A stretch of DNA of 64,000 bases from Dillenia suffruticosa (lineage: Eukaryota > Streptophyta > Magnoliopsida > Dilleniales > Dilleniaceae), in NCBI GenBank assembly GCA_033439265.1, contig JAVTVX010000027.1, forward strand, positions 12,725,001-12,789,000, given 5' to 3'. Position 1 is the first letter of the stretch, and every line of letters starts with the position of its first letter. The notes beneath the pieces were generated by a model. It was not told where the DNA came from. It worked only from the letters and a program-made list of their open reading frames with translations, and did not search any database. The position numbers and the translations under genes are program-made. Positions 23,453-34,746 of this stretch are shown here, piece by piece.

Positions 23453-25955
23453 TGTCACACCCTGAATCGGGGTCGTGAGCAGCTGCCCGTTGCCCTGAAT
23501 GCTGGCTGTATTTTTACAAAAAATCGGACAGAATCTCCCCATAAATTGGAGGTCTCCCATGTACAAATAAATCTGTTTAACCCTGTATAATTTAAAATCA
23601 TCCTATGAATAAAATAAAATGGATATCCCGGCCTCACAACAACCCACCAACCACAGCAGACATCCAGAACAACGCCAAACTAAGTAAATTTCCAATAATC
23701 CTATCCACAGACCTCTACTGTCATGTCCAACTAGAGCATGAGCAGCCGCTACACTGAGCAGCCCTAAGTTTAATACAATTTACAACCACTTTTTCTAAGT
23801 TAACATTCAAACACTACAATTTACCTCAATACAAATGAAATATGAGAATTTCATAATTTAATGTACATAAATTATATAGTCAATCCCAAATAAATACACG
23901 GTCAACTATGGATCTCAAGGTCAAGACCTCACATGGTCAAAAATAAAAATATAGAGCTCATATCTCAACTTAATCTAAATCTTACCGTCGAAAGACACTC
24001 AAATCCACTTACGAGCTACTAATTCCTCAAGGGCCGAAGCGTCGCTCTAGCACAATAACTTGTTTGGGGAGGGAAAGAAGAGGGGTGAGTATCAAGGAAG
24101 ATACCGAGTGAGTGAGGGGATTAATCTCAAGTACTAATAGTGTAGGTGAATATTGAAGTGTCAAATAATATCGTTCATAACCAATAATTCAAATTTTACA
24201 ATAAATCATGATATGTTTGCTAAAATGAACTTATTTAACATTCACACGATAACATATATATATGCATCTATTTAAAATCAAGTAGATCATAGAGCAAGCC
24301 GAAAGGATCCTAACAAAGGTCAACCATGACCAAGGACAGGTTTCGCTAAAATCAAGTAGATCCTGGCCAAATCATCTCATCATATTCTCAAAACAATTCA
24401 AATCCGTGTGCAAATATATTTCATCGAAATCATTTAAATTCAACAAACCAATACAATGGTATAATAGAAAACATTCCATTTCTCAAATCATGGCACAATT
24501 TTATTTCATTTCAAACAAAGATGCATAATCGTAGAAATATAAATACGACACTCCAATAATCACAAAACATATTTGAATTTCAATTCCATATGTCGAAACA
24601 ATGCATATCAAAAGCATGTTTAATTAAAAATATGATAAATCAGGTTTCACTATTTCATGTAAGAGATTAGAGTTCCACTCACCTTTCTAGGGAGGGTGGT
24701 CACTCCCTATTTTTTAAAATCAAACCAAATCGACTAGTCGAATCTTCAAGAAAGTCAACCTAATCAGATTGTCACAATTGTCATTAAATTTCCAATTATT
24801 TTTATGGTTTATCATCTTCACTAAATTTGTATAAATCTTAATTTCTCAATTTAGAAATATACAACAATGTTATCTTAAAAGTATTGAAACCTAAATTTGA
24901 TAAAATTTATTTCAAATATTGAAGAGATCGCATTTCTTTCTCACCAAAGGTTTCACAAAATCTCAGACCTAGTTTTCGTTCACCCATCGAATTGGTTTAA
25001 AACCTATAATATTTTTAAATTTGAACAATATTAGTAATTATCTCAAATTCTAAATACCAAACCCTAAGACTACAACCAACATAGCCGTTACCTGTAGTGA
25101 AAAAGCCGCGACCTAGGGTTTCTGCGGGGACTGCAGGTGAGCTCTCGAAAGAGACGGCTAGTTGCGGGCTCACGGGCCGTCGCGGGCTGGTGGGCTTGCG
25201 GGTTGGTGGGCTCGCGGGCTGGCGGCTCGGGGGCTGGTGGGCTCGCGGGTTGCGCGCTAGTGGGCTAGAGCGCGCAGGTGCGTAGGTGCGCGCAGCGCGC
25301 AGGTGCGCTCCCGAGCAGGCGCGTACTCGCGCTCGTGAGCAAGTGCGCTCCCTAGCAGGTGCGCGCTCACACTGTGGAGCGCTCTGGTAGTCGCGCGCTC
25401 GCGTTGTGGAGCGCTGGCAGAAGATCGGGCACAGTGGCGCACTCGAGCGAGGAGGATCGCGCTGCAGGCTATGAGCTCGCGAGCTGAGGCGTGCGCTCGA
25501 GTGAGGAGGATCGCGATGCAGGCTGCGCTCGCAGAGAGGAGACCAGCGGTGGAGAGAGAGCGACGGCGGAGGGGGAGGAATGTGAGGCGGCCACGAGAAG
25601 GAGAAGAGGTGGAGAGAGAGAGAGAGAAAGAGAAGGGATCTGGGCTAAAAGCCCTAATCCAATTTGGGGGGTGCTGCGTTTTGTCTCAAAACGCAGCACT
25701 CCGCTGGGTTTTTTTTTTTATCTCTTATTATTATTATTATTATTTACATACATATATATAAATATATTCATTTTACACCAAATTTTTCGGATACGGTAAA
25801 AATTTAAAATATACAAAAAAAATTCAATTTAAATACCCCAAAATCAAAATTCAAAATGAATGAAACATTTCTCTATATATATATAACTAAGAAATATTTT
25901 ATTAAATTGCTGAATAGGAATACAGTAGTACGGACACCGCAGTGTCGGTGTTACA
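23453..25955 (-). repeat. Gypsy element 1, right (5') LTR
   Basis: A 2503-bp LTR with TG..CA ends. A TATA-like AT stretch near 25745-25765, followed in element orientation by a CT-rich tract and a CpG-rich block, suggests the U3/R promoter zone. Confidence 0.88.
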
Positions 25956-26580
25956 CTCTATATGTCATATTATAATTTTTTGGAACAATTTAAAAATTTA
26001 AGAGTTAAGGTATCAAACTATTTATAATATCTGGTGATAAGTTGCAATAAAATGGAATAATTTGTGATAATAGGTGGTATGTTGTTATAACATGGTAATT
26101 TTATAATAATTTGTGATCAGTTTGTGATAACTAATAGTAATATAGTTTGATAATATTATTATTTATTAGTGTAAAATATAGTGATAACTAATGGTAAATT
26201 TGTGATAATCAGTGGTAAGTTTATGATTGTTTGTGATAAATAGTGGTAATATAGTATGATAATATCATTATTCATTTAAGTGAAATAAGTGATATCTAGT
26301 GGTAAGTTTGTGATAACTAATGGTAATATAATGATAACAGGTGTTTATGATAACTTATAGTAAATTTGTGATAACTAATGATAATATAGTCTAATAATAT
26401 TATTATTCATTATAGTGAAATATAGTGATAATTAATAATAAGTTTGTGATAATTTATAGTAATATATGATAACATGTGTTTATAATAACTTGGTAAATTT
26501 GTAATAAATAATAGTAATATGGTCTGATTATTCATTGGAATTAATATAGTGATAACTAGTGGTAAATTTATGATAACTAG
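25956..26580 (+). repeat. Flank repeat R' (right copy)
   Basis: Begins exactly at the outer end of the right LTR and repeats the sequence 15433-16060 in the same orientation. The match continues to the same GATAACTAG word at which the left copy meets the left LTR. Confidence 0.85.
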
Positions 26581-26629
26581 TGGTAATATAGTGATAATAT
26601 GTGTTTATGCTATATTATAATTTTTGAGT

Positions 26630-26797
26630 TGAGTGGTCGGACATTTTACTTCCTTAATTAGAGATCTCGAGTTCGAATTATGAAAATTGCAAAAAGGAAT
26701 TTATGAGAGCTAACCCATAAATTGTGTCTTATAGTGCTCAAATCAGATTAATCGGGTAATACCCGAATACCGTGATAAAAACAAAAAAAAAAGTCTT
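26630..26797 (+). mobile_element. SINE B copy (first unit of the 519-bp duplication)
   Basis: tRNA-like head with an A-box-like TTGAGTGGTCGG and B-box GAGTTCGAATT, the family 3' block (CTCAAATCAGATTAATCGGG..ATACCGTGATAAAAAC) and an A tail. About 165 bp. Confidence 0.7.
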
Positions 26798-27147
26798 ATG
26801 ATAATATTATTATTCATTGAAGTGAAATATAGTGATAATTGATGTTAATATAGTCCGATAATATTATTATTCATTGAAATAAAATATAGTAATAACTAAT
26901 AGTAAATTTATAACAAGTATATAATGAAAAAAGAGATGAAAAAAATTATGTAATGAAAAAGGGTGGAAAAGGCAGAAAAAGGGGTTTAAATATTGTAATG
27001 AAAAAAGGACACGGAAAATGGGTTTTGAAAAATTATTTTGAAAATTTATTTGTGAAAATGACGGTATATATCGTCTGTGATATGATATGTCCATTTAACT
27101 TGAAAAATAGTAATAATATGTGTTTATGCTATATTATAATATTTGGA

Positions 27148-27312
27148 TTATATGATGAGACATTGTACTCTCTTAATTAGAGGTTTTAAGTTCAAATTAT
27201 GAAAATAGCAAAAAAGGATTTAGAAAAGTTAACTCCTAAATTGGGCTCTACAGTACTCGAATCGGATTAATCGGGTAAAACTCAGATACCGTGGTGAAAA
27301 CAAAAAAAAATA
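27148..27312 (+). mobile_element. SINE B copy (second unit of the 519-bp duplication)
   Basis: Same structure as the copy at 26630. B-box decayed to AAGTTCAAATT; 3' block CTCGAATCGGATTAATCGGG followed by ATACCGTGGTGAAAAC and an A tail. Confidence 0.7.
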
Positions 27313-27639
27313 GTCATATGATAATATTATTATTCATTAGAATGAAATATAGTGATAATTTGTGTTAATATAATCTGATAATATTATTATTTATTGAAGT
27401 GAAATATAGTAATAACTAATTGTAAATTTGTAACAAGTGTATAATGAAAAAGAGATGAAAAAAATTGTGTAATGAAACAAGGACGGAAAAGGCAGAAAAA
27501 GGGGTTTAAATTTTGTAATGAAAAAGGGCGCAAAAAATGGGTATTGAAAAATTATTTTGAAAATTTGTTTGTGAAAATGGCGGAATATATCGTCTATGAT
27601 ATGATATGTCCACTTAACTTGAAAAATATTATTGCAGCT

Positions 27640-27910
27640 GTGTAATTGGTTATATATTCAACTTTTCCCAATTGTGGGTGTAAAAATTTTACAAAAAATT
27701 TGGAATTGTTTTGCGATACAAATATACCATTTTGTAAAATAATATCAATCATTACTATAAATTACAATGGATCAATTTAGATGACATAATTCTTATGAAA
27801 GAAAAAAAATCAAGCACACAAGATATTGTGGTACAGTAGTTGACACAACTAACATTATTTCGAATGTTTCAAATTCGAGGTCCGTGTGGTAACATTGGTA
27901 ACATTTTTTT
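27640..27910. other. AT-rich spacer before the GC-rich block
   Basis: No feature recognised. The tail end has an A-rich run leading into the GC block. Confidence 0.5.
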
Positions 27911-27914
27911 TCAA

Positions 27915-28835
27915 AAAAAGAGGAAAGCATGTGTGACATGTGCCGCACGCATGTGCGGTAGCCCGCGCATGCATGTGTAGGCGCTTACCTACACAGTAGC
28001 ATAGGCAGGCACCTGTGCGAATGTGGGCATGCACGCTCGACTGCCCACACGACATGCTACAGTCTCCCGTGCATGTACGAGATTGCTGCGTATGTGGGCG
28101 CCCGCAAGGCATGCGTGCTTGGGCGCCCGTGCAGGCGCTTGCTTGGGCGATGGCATGCGCAGGTGCCTGCATAGGCATGGGCAGGCGCTTGCATGTGCAC
28201 TTACCTAGTGCATGCGTGGGCATGGTGCACGCCTGTGCCTGCATGGTCGCCTAAGCGGGTATAGGTGGGCGCTCATGTGGGGGTTTGCATGCACACTTGC
28301 CTAGCAGAGGAATGCGTAGTGGCCCTGCACTTGCCTTCGTAGTGGCATGTGCGGGAGCCCGCACTGGCATGTGCGGGAGCCCGCACTGGCATGTGTGGAC
28401 ACCCGCATGGGCGCTTGTATGCACGCTTGCCCCACGCGGGCATTGGCAAATGCTGTGCATGCGAGCGAGCGGTGGCATGCACGGGTGTCGACACGAACAT
28501 GTGCGAATGCTTGTGCGGGAGCTTGCTTGCACGCTTGCCTGCGCGATGGCATGCGTGTGCACCCACGTGGGCATGGGCGGGTGCCCGTGATGGCACTTGC
28601 ATTCACGCTTGCCCCGTGCAAGCATACGTAGCGGCCCCGCGCAAGCATGTGCAGTGGCCTTGCACTTGCCTACGCGGTGGCATGTGTGGGCGCCCGCACG
28701 GACACTTGCATGCATGCTTGCTCTGCATGGGCACATGCCATGCATGTGAGTAGTGTCATGCACGAGCGACCATGTGGGCATGAGTAGGCGCCCGCGTAAG
28801 CACTTGCATGTGTGGTGCAGTCCCCGCATTGCTCC
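27915..28835. repeat. GC-rich degenerate tandem repeat with alternating purine/pyrimidine runs
   Basis: About 0.9 kb of GC-rich DNA with abrupt borders in AT-rich surroundings. Words such as GCATGCACGCTTGCC, GGCATGTGCGGG and GCGCCCGC recur at irregular spacings of roughly 60-125 bp; one 22-bp unit (starting GGCATGTGCGGGAGCC) is directly repeated from 28344. Open frames exist on both strands only because stop codons are rare in such DNA. It is not similar to any gene I know. Confidence 0.75.
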
Positions 28836-30230
28836 CTGTCTGGAGTGGTATATTGTTAATTTAAATTATTAATATTTTTAATTTATATAATATATTGATA
28901 TGAATTGATTAATGTAAATTATTAATATTATTAATTTAAATAATGTAATGATATTAAATTAGTAATTTATATAATTATTAATATTATATAATTTTAAATA
29001 AATTAAAAAAAAACAACTAAGAATATTAATTTATTTTATTTTAATTCACATTTAATTTACAAGATTTATCTTTTTAACATTTACAAATATATTTATGATA
29101 ACTCCACAAAAAAATTTTCATTTTGCCACCAAAAACGATTTTCTATTTTAGTCCAATTTAATCAATTTTTTCCGGCAAAAAATATTTTGTTCTTTATTCC
29201 CTTAGCACCAATTTAATAATGCGTCAAAAACATTTATGTATTTATTTCATTTATTTATCTTTTTTTCTATTGCTCTGTGTATTTATTTCAATGCAAATTT
29301 GTGCAAAACTCCTGATTTGATTTGTATTTAATATGATAGATAAATCATGGACACATCCTGAGGAAGTAATGAATATATTGGTAGGTGATTGTATTTCTTG
29401 AATTTGCATGTACACATATTCAATCTAATACAACACATTAAGATTTCCTTCACACACGGTTTTCAATTACTTGTTAATCACCGGAGAGAGTAATGAAAAT
29501 TTACATGGTTCTAATGTATCTAAGTATATGACAATCTTTTTGACCATGATATATTTGGCATGTTATATGATTCATTCACAGATTTACATAATTATTTACA
29601 CATTTACATGGTCATACATGAATTAACTTCTCATGCATTTAATGTGGATGAAGATAAGTTTCATGAATTATTTCAGATTGTCAAAAAACTAATATCTCCA
29701 AATCGAAATACACTATACTAATTTTAAATAATGTTACATGTGAAATATTAATAGTTGAGATAGTGTTAGAGTTGGTGGTATGTGTATGATATGTGGAAAT
29801 TGTGTGTAAAGTACCATTTTTAATTTTTTATTTTGAACAATTGTGAAAAATGTAAAAATCAACACTATCAAGATATTTTGGAGTTAGAGAAAGGAAATGC
29901 TCTATTGTAATATTTTAGTTTACAATCATTATTTATTACTTATAATAATTTCATTATTTCGCTATTGGTTTTTAATGAATAGATTAATACGAAAGATTAT
30001 GGATAAAGATATTTTCAAACTGTAATGAACATTTTTTGTTTGGAATATCTCAGAAGACATGTAGTCGTGGGAAATGTAATCTTTTCTCTCTTTTTTTGGT
30101 CATATATGTATCAATCATTCTATTTTGTATCAATTACAATCCTTATTACGTTTATATTATTTTTATAATTTCTTTATTTTTCAGTATTTTAATTTACCTA
30201 CAATCTAAAAAAAAATACAATCACTATTGA
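28836..30230. other. AT-rich spacer
   Basis: No gene or transposon signature was recognised. A short T-rich frame at about 30036-30230 looks random. Confidence 0.55.
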
Positions 30231-30234
30231 TATC

Positions 30235-30810
30235 TTGTGGTAACAGTGGTAATAGGTAGTAACTAACGGTAACTAATGATAAAAGTAGTAATTTTTTTCT
30301 GACACTTGTAATAACCGAGCATAAAAGAAAGTAACATTCCTAACCTAACATGATGATAAAAGAGAGTAATATTTTCTAAAGGAGTAATATTTTCTAACAT
30401 TTATGATAACCGACGATATAAGACAGTAATTTATATTGATACATGTGGTAACCGACAGTAATTTATACTAACACATGTGATAACCAATAGTAAATGACTG
30501 TAACTTTTTTCAACGCTTTGCTAACCGATAATAAAAATAGTAATTTTTTCTAACATTTATGGTAAACAATAATACAACCAGTAACTTATACTAACACATG
30601 ATAATCGAGTGGTAATCGACGATACAAGGTAATAACATTTCCTAATATATGTGGTAACCGACGATAAATGATAGTAACATTTATTAATAGTTGTGCTAAC
30701 TGACAATAAACGATAGTAAAATTTCCTAATATATGTGATAACTGATGATAAAAGATAATAATATTTATAAATATTTTTGAAACTGATGATAAAAGAAAAC
30801 AATTTTACCA
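30235..30810. repeat. Minisatellite with ~45-55 bp units
   Basis: Repeated ACATTTCCTAATATATGTGG and TAACCGACGATAAAAGATAGTA words recur roughly every 50 bp, about ten times, with strong divergence. Confidence 0.75.
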
Positions 30811-30998
30811 ATACTTTTTCAACCGTCAATATAAATCTATCACATACTCCAACGGTGATCAAAACTGTCGAGATAGATCTATTCTGACTAGTATATAGAC
30901 AACTGAAGGAGATCCATCAGAGAAGATTTTGCGGACGGTTTTAGTAGGTTTAGTAGACATTTTTGTCCATCTGAATAGTGCATTTGTTTTGTAGCGGA
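30811..30998. mobile_element. Possible CACTA-like right end
   Basis: GACGGTTTTAGTAGG and CAACCGTCAATATAAATC-type words are followed by TTTTGTAGCG at about 30987-30996, close to the TTGTAGTG terminus of CACTA elements. Together with 15020-15432 it might bracket one old DNA transposon. Tentative. Confidence 0.3.
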
Positions 30999-30999
30999 A

Positions 31000-32570
31000 G
31001 AAATTTACCAATTTTACTTAAAAAAAACTATTTTGTTAATTAGATTGTATGGTGAAACAACTAATATAAAATTAGGGTAATATTCATAAATATTTAAAAT
31101 TCATATTTTTTAAGGGACAACTTCATAAATTTATAAATTAAATATATATATGACAATATATATTTATCTTGCAATTCAAATATTTAATCTCAAATTTATT
31201 TTGAAAGCCGTAATAAATTTTGTATTTTTCTAAATTAATTGACCAAATCCAATATTCAGTCAAAACTTATCATTAATTAAATGGGTACAATAATATTCCA
31301 AATCAATATAATGAATAGCAATATACTTTGTGAAAATAATTAAACCAAAATCTAAATAATTAAGAGAGGTGCAGCTATTCAATTTTGTTCCATTGATTCT
31401 CTTAGATTAAACATGCATATTGTTTATTGATTTATAAATATAAATAAGCTTATTGCTACTTGTACCAATTATTTATGATAGTTACAGATCACTGAACTCA
31501 TAGATAATAATAGAAAAAATAATATTGAATTAAATTATTAAATTAATCAATAACAAGCTCTCATGTAAAATAAAAATGTGAATAAATGAATACTTGAATT
31601 AAAAATATGAAATTTAAATCAAACATATAATCTCACAATGATAACAATTCAATGAAAATTCCTCTTGAATTAAAAATAAGTTTAGTCACTCATAGTGGAA
31701 AAATATGGTCATTGAACTTCTACAAAAAGAAAAATAGAGAAAATAGAGTTTTGTTCTTGAAAGAGAGCAACACCTAGCAAGCAACCAGTCACCTCTCTTT
31801 CTCTAGAAAAGAGTCATACCTTTTATTTCTTTTGATACTCTAGATCTAAAACGATTCCCCACATCCTAAAAACTATTAGTTTCTCCAAGATAGGAGAAGA
31901 CTTGCACTCCTAATTAATTAGTTTTCTTAAGCAAAAATCCTACTAATTATAAAATAAATAATTTAACTAAAACTATAAATTTTCCACTCTTGTAGGCTTC
32001 TTCTTCCTGTTCTGTTTATCAGGCCCATTTTTTATGTTTTGAACAATTAAACTCTAAAATATCTCCTCAACCCTAATTAGATCCAATCTTCTAAATTTCA
32101 ATCACCTAACAATAAAAACCAAAAAATCTATCAATTAAACCAATAACAATATAAAATAAAGTCATTTACAAAATTATAATATTTAAAATAGTTAGAGACA
32201 ATTTTCTCGATTCACATTTTCATTAAAGAAATGCCAAAAAATAGATATGTAAAATGTTACTCTCAACAATTATTTTCCTTTTTTCTTTTTTTATTAAAAA
32301 GAGTTCGATTTTTTAAACTAATTATGAAAACTATTTGGACTAATTTTAATCTTTAAACTGCAAAAAAAAATTAAGTCAAACAGACATCAAAACAATTGAA
32401 TGAAGTATTCTCTTGCTTTCAAGGAAAAAAAATTATTTTTGCTAGTTTTTAAAAACAACAACTTAGATAGCAATTGTGCTCAAAATTAGAATTCCTAATG
32501 TTGAATTTTTAATATATAATACACAATTTTAGGTTTAAAATGATTTTAAACATTCTTGTATTATTCAACA
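31000..32570. other. AT-rich spacer
   Basis: No recognisable gene. About 31730-31990 is less AT-rich, with a CTCTCTTTCTCTAG stretch, and might be a piece of an old repeat. Confidence 0.5.
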
Positions 32571-32574
32571 TCGT

Positions 32575-32653
32575 GAAAAATATATGAGGACATGCAATTG
32601 TTGCCTCGATGACCTTGCTGTTTATTTTTCCAAATGCTTGGGTAGACTACAAT
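32575..32653 (-). mobile_element. Ty1-copia relic X, left piece (split by the copia element at 32654)
   Basis: On the minus strand this short stretch continues the gag zinc-knuckle region of the relic seen at 39583-40500. The two pieces meet at the 5-bp target duplication of the inserted element. Old, badly decayed fossil. Confidence 0.5.
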
Positions 32654-33170
32654 TGTTACGATTTTTTTTTTAATTCAAATCCCATGAATTAATACATTCA
32701 AAATTAAGTTAATAGGAATAACGTAATTGAAAAAGGATTAAATATAATAAAAAATGGAAGAAATTTGAATTGAGTTATATTTGGTTGGATTTTGGTGGTC
32801 CATCCAAACCTCCACACAATTAATCTTTTTTTTTTATTTTGAATATTTAATTGTCTTCTCATAACATTTAACAATAATTTAGGGTAATAATTATAGGGTT
32901 TTAATGGCTTTTTGATGGTTGAGAGCTTATATAAACTCCCTCCTAGTATATTAAGTCCATAAATCCAAATTTCATAACTTTACACTATCTATTAAGTGAA
33001 ATTGAAGGTTTAGAAGATTTGTGTACATCACAAGGAATCCAATGGAGGTCTAACAATCATCGGAGTTTCTCAGAATCGCGAATGACCACACAAACATTCG
33101 ATCCTCTTTTCAGATTGTTGTTGTTTTCTTTACAATTTTTATTGCATTTGGTGCGTAATATTTTGTAACA
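32654..33170 (+). repeat. Copia element, left LTR
   Basis: 517 bp. TATATAAACTCCCTCC at about 32927-32943 is a probable TATA box. The initiator-Met primer site TGGTATTAGAGCA follows at 33173. Confidence 0.88.
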
Positions 33171-34702
33171 TTTGGTATTAGAGCATATTTGTCCTCTACC
33201 TTCAAGATTTTAGTTAATTTCAAAATTTTTCAAAAATTAAGGGTTTAGATTTTTGAATATTTGGCTTTAAACTCTTAATTTTTTTCAAAAAATTGAGCCT
33301 AAAATTGAAATTATTGTATCATTATGATCAAAATCATGTTTTCCAAAAATATTTTGGAGCATTTTTCTATTTTCCTATGAAGTTCTAGTCGCTGGAGATC
33401 TACGGATCTGTTGGGATCCTTGAGTCCTCATCGGGTGAAAAAGAGCTGGAATTAAATCTTTAAGGTGTACTATTCATGAAGAAGATTAAAGTGTACTGCC
33501 AATGAAAAGGAAACAAAGGCCTAGTTTCAAGCATGGGCTTTATTCTTAAATGACTTTATAAAACACGTTATTTTTTATCCTCCTAAAGCATATCACTTTT
33601 GCTCTAAATTTTAGAAATGACAAGTTAGTTTGAAACCTTTCAAAGATTACATTTTTACCCAAAGAACTTTAGAAAAGTTACTTTTGAGTCCTGTGACGGT
33701 CAAAAATATTTTTTTGTGGCCCTAAAAAAATTCTAAAAAATTTCAAAATTTTCAAAATTTTAAATTTTTTTTCCAAAGCATGATATTTGAAAATTATTTG
33801 TAAATTTAATTTTAGAATAATTTTGTACAAAAAGGAGTGTACAAAATTATTATTAAAATTTTTTTGGGCCGAAAAATTTTTGACAAAATTTTCAAAAGTT
33901 TTCAAAAATTTTAAAATATCTTCTAAACCCAAATTTTAAAAAAAATCATACATAAAATTAATTTTGGACATAATTTGTATATAAGGGGAGGTACAAAATT
34001 AATAAAATGCATTTTATAATTTGTTTGCACTTTTATATTAAAATTTTATGCATTTTGACATAACAAAATTAATTAATATTATTGTACTTGTGATCAATAT
34101 AATTTCAAAAATTAATTAGTGCCTAGCTACAACAACTATAATTAAGTAGAAAATTATGTGCAAAACCATGATTACATTAGAAAAATGATAATTTGTCATG
34201 AAAATTATTTTTATATAATGAATCTTATTTTAAAAGAATTTTTGTTGCATAAAATAATAAAATTGAAGATAAAATATCAAAATAACTATTTTTAATAGTA
34301 GCCTATCTTATCAAAATCCCTTTTCAATATAATACTATAAGTACAGGTGATATGATGTATGTCTATACTGATTCTGTAAAAAAAAAGGGAGATAAATCAA
34401 AGATTGGTTGGCTTTTAAGCGATTCCATATGACTCACCACCTGCTTGAGAACCTAATTGGTGTACTAGAGAGGTCGTCTTATAGAATTTAGTAGAAAAAG
34501 AGAAAGTGATTAGAGATTGACTGTCTATTTATAATTTTCTAATTAGCCCACATGTAATGGGGAATAAGCTTTTTTGGTAAATATTATTATAAGGTCAAAT
34601 AAATCAAATAGATTAGAAATTTAGTTCATAAGCAATTTCTACGCAATAAATTTTTTTTATATATTTGCATTGATAGATATATATTAAATGTTTCATATAT
34701 AG

Positions 34703-34708
34703 TTAGTA

Positions 34709-34742
<34 letters not shown>
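34703..34742. repeat. (TA)n microsatellite inside the copia element
   Basis: About 20 TA dinucleotides between the left LTR and the gag region. Confidence 0.9.

Positions 34743-34746
<4 letters not shown>

Larger units (their letters stand above)
16061..25955 (-). mobile_element. Ty3-gypsy chromovirus-type LTR retrotransposon 1 (broken fossil)
   Basis: A minus-strand element bounded by 2.5-kb LTRs that start TGTAACACC and end GGTGTGACA in element orientation. Parts in order from right to left: 5' LTR, a tRNA-iMet primer site, gag (about 22.25-23.18 kb, with zinc knuckle at about 22.0 kb), protease (about 21.0-21.5), reverse transcriptase (about 20.35-20.95, YPLPRIDDF and FIDD motifs), RNase H (about 19.8-20.15), integrase (about 18.9-19.7) and the 3' LTR. 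The pol C-terminus (GKLSPRYIGSF, HDVFHVSILKKY) is of the Tekay/Del-like chromovirus type. It is broken, with of the order of ten or more breaks. LTRs differ by roughly 12-14% in the first 170 bp, suggesting some millions of years. Flanks do not show a 5-bp target duplication. Confidence 0.9.
26595..27632 (+). repeat. 519-bp tandem duplication containing a SINE B copy
   Basis: GTGTTTATGCTATATTATAA occurs at 26601 and 27120. The two following units run in parallel through the SINE, the AATGAAAAAG/GGCAGAAAAAGGGG block and AACTTGAAAAAT, with scattered substitutions. The shared unit includes DNA on both sides of the SINE, so the SINE was copied with its surroundings. Confidence 0.85.

Noticed and set aside
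28015-28829. Several overlapping long frames on both strands in the GC-rich block
   Set aside because: They arise because GC-rich repeat DNA has few stop codons. The products are Cys/His/Ala repeats on every frame and resemble no family.
30036-30230. Small membrane protein
   Set aside because: Same T-rich artefact, next to a minisatellite.
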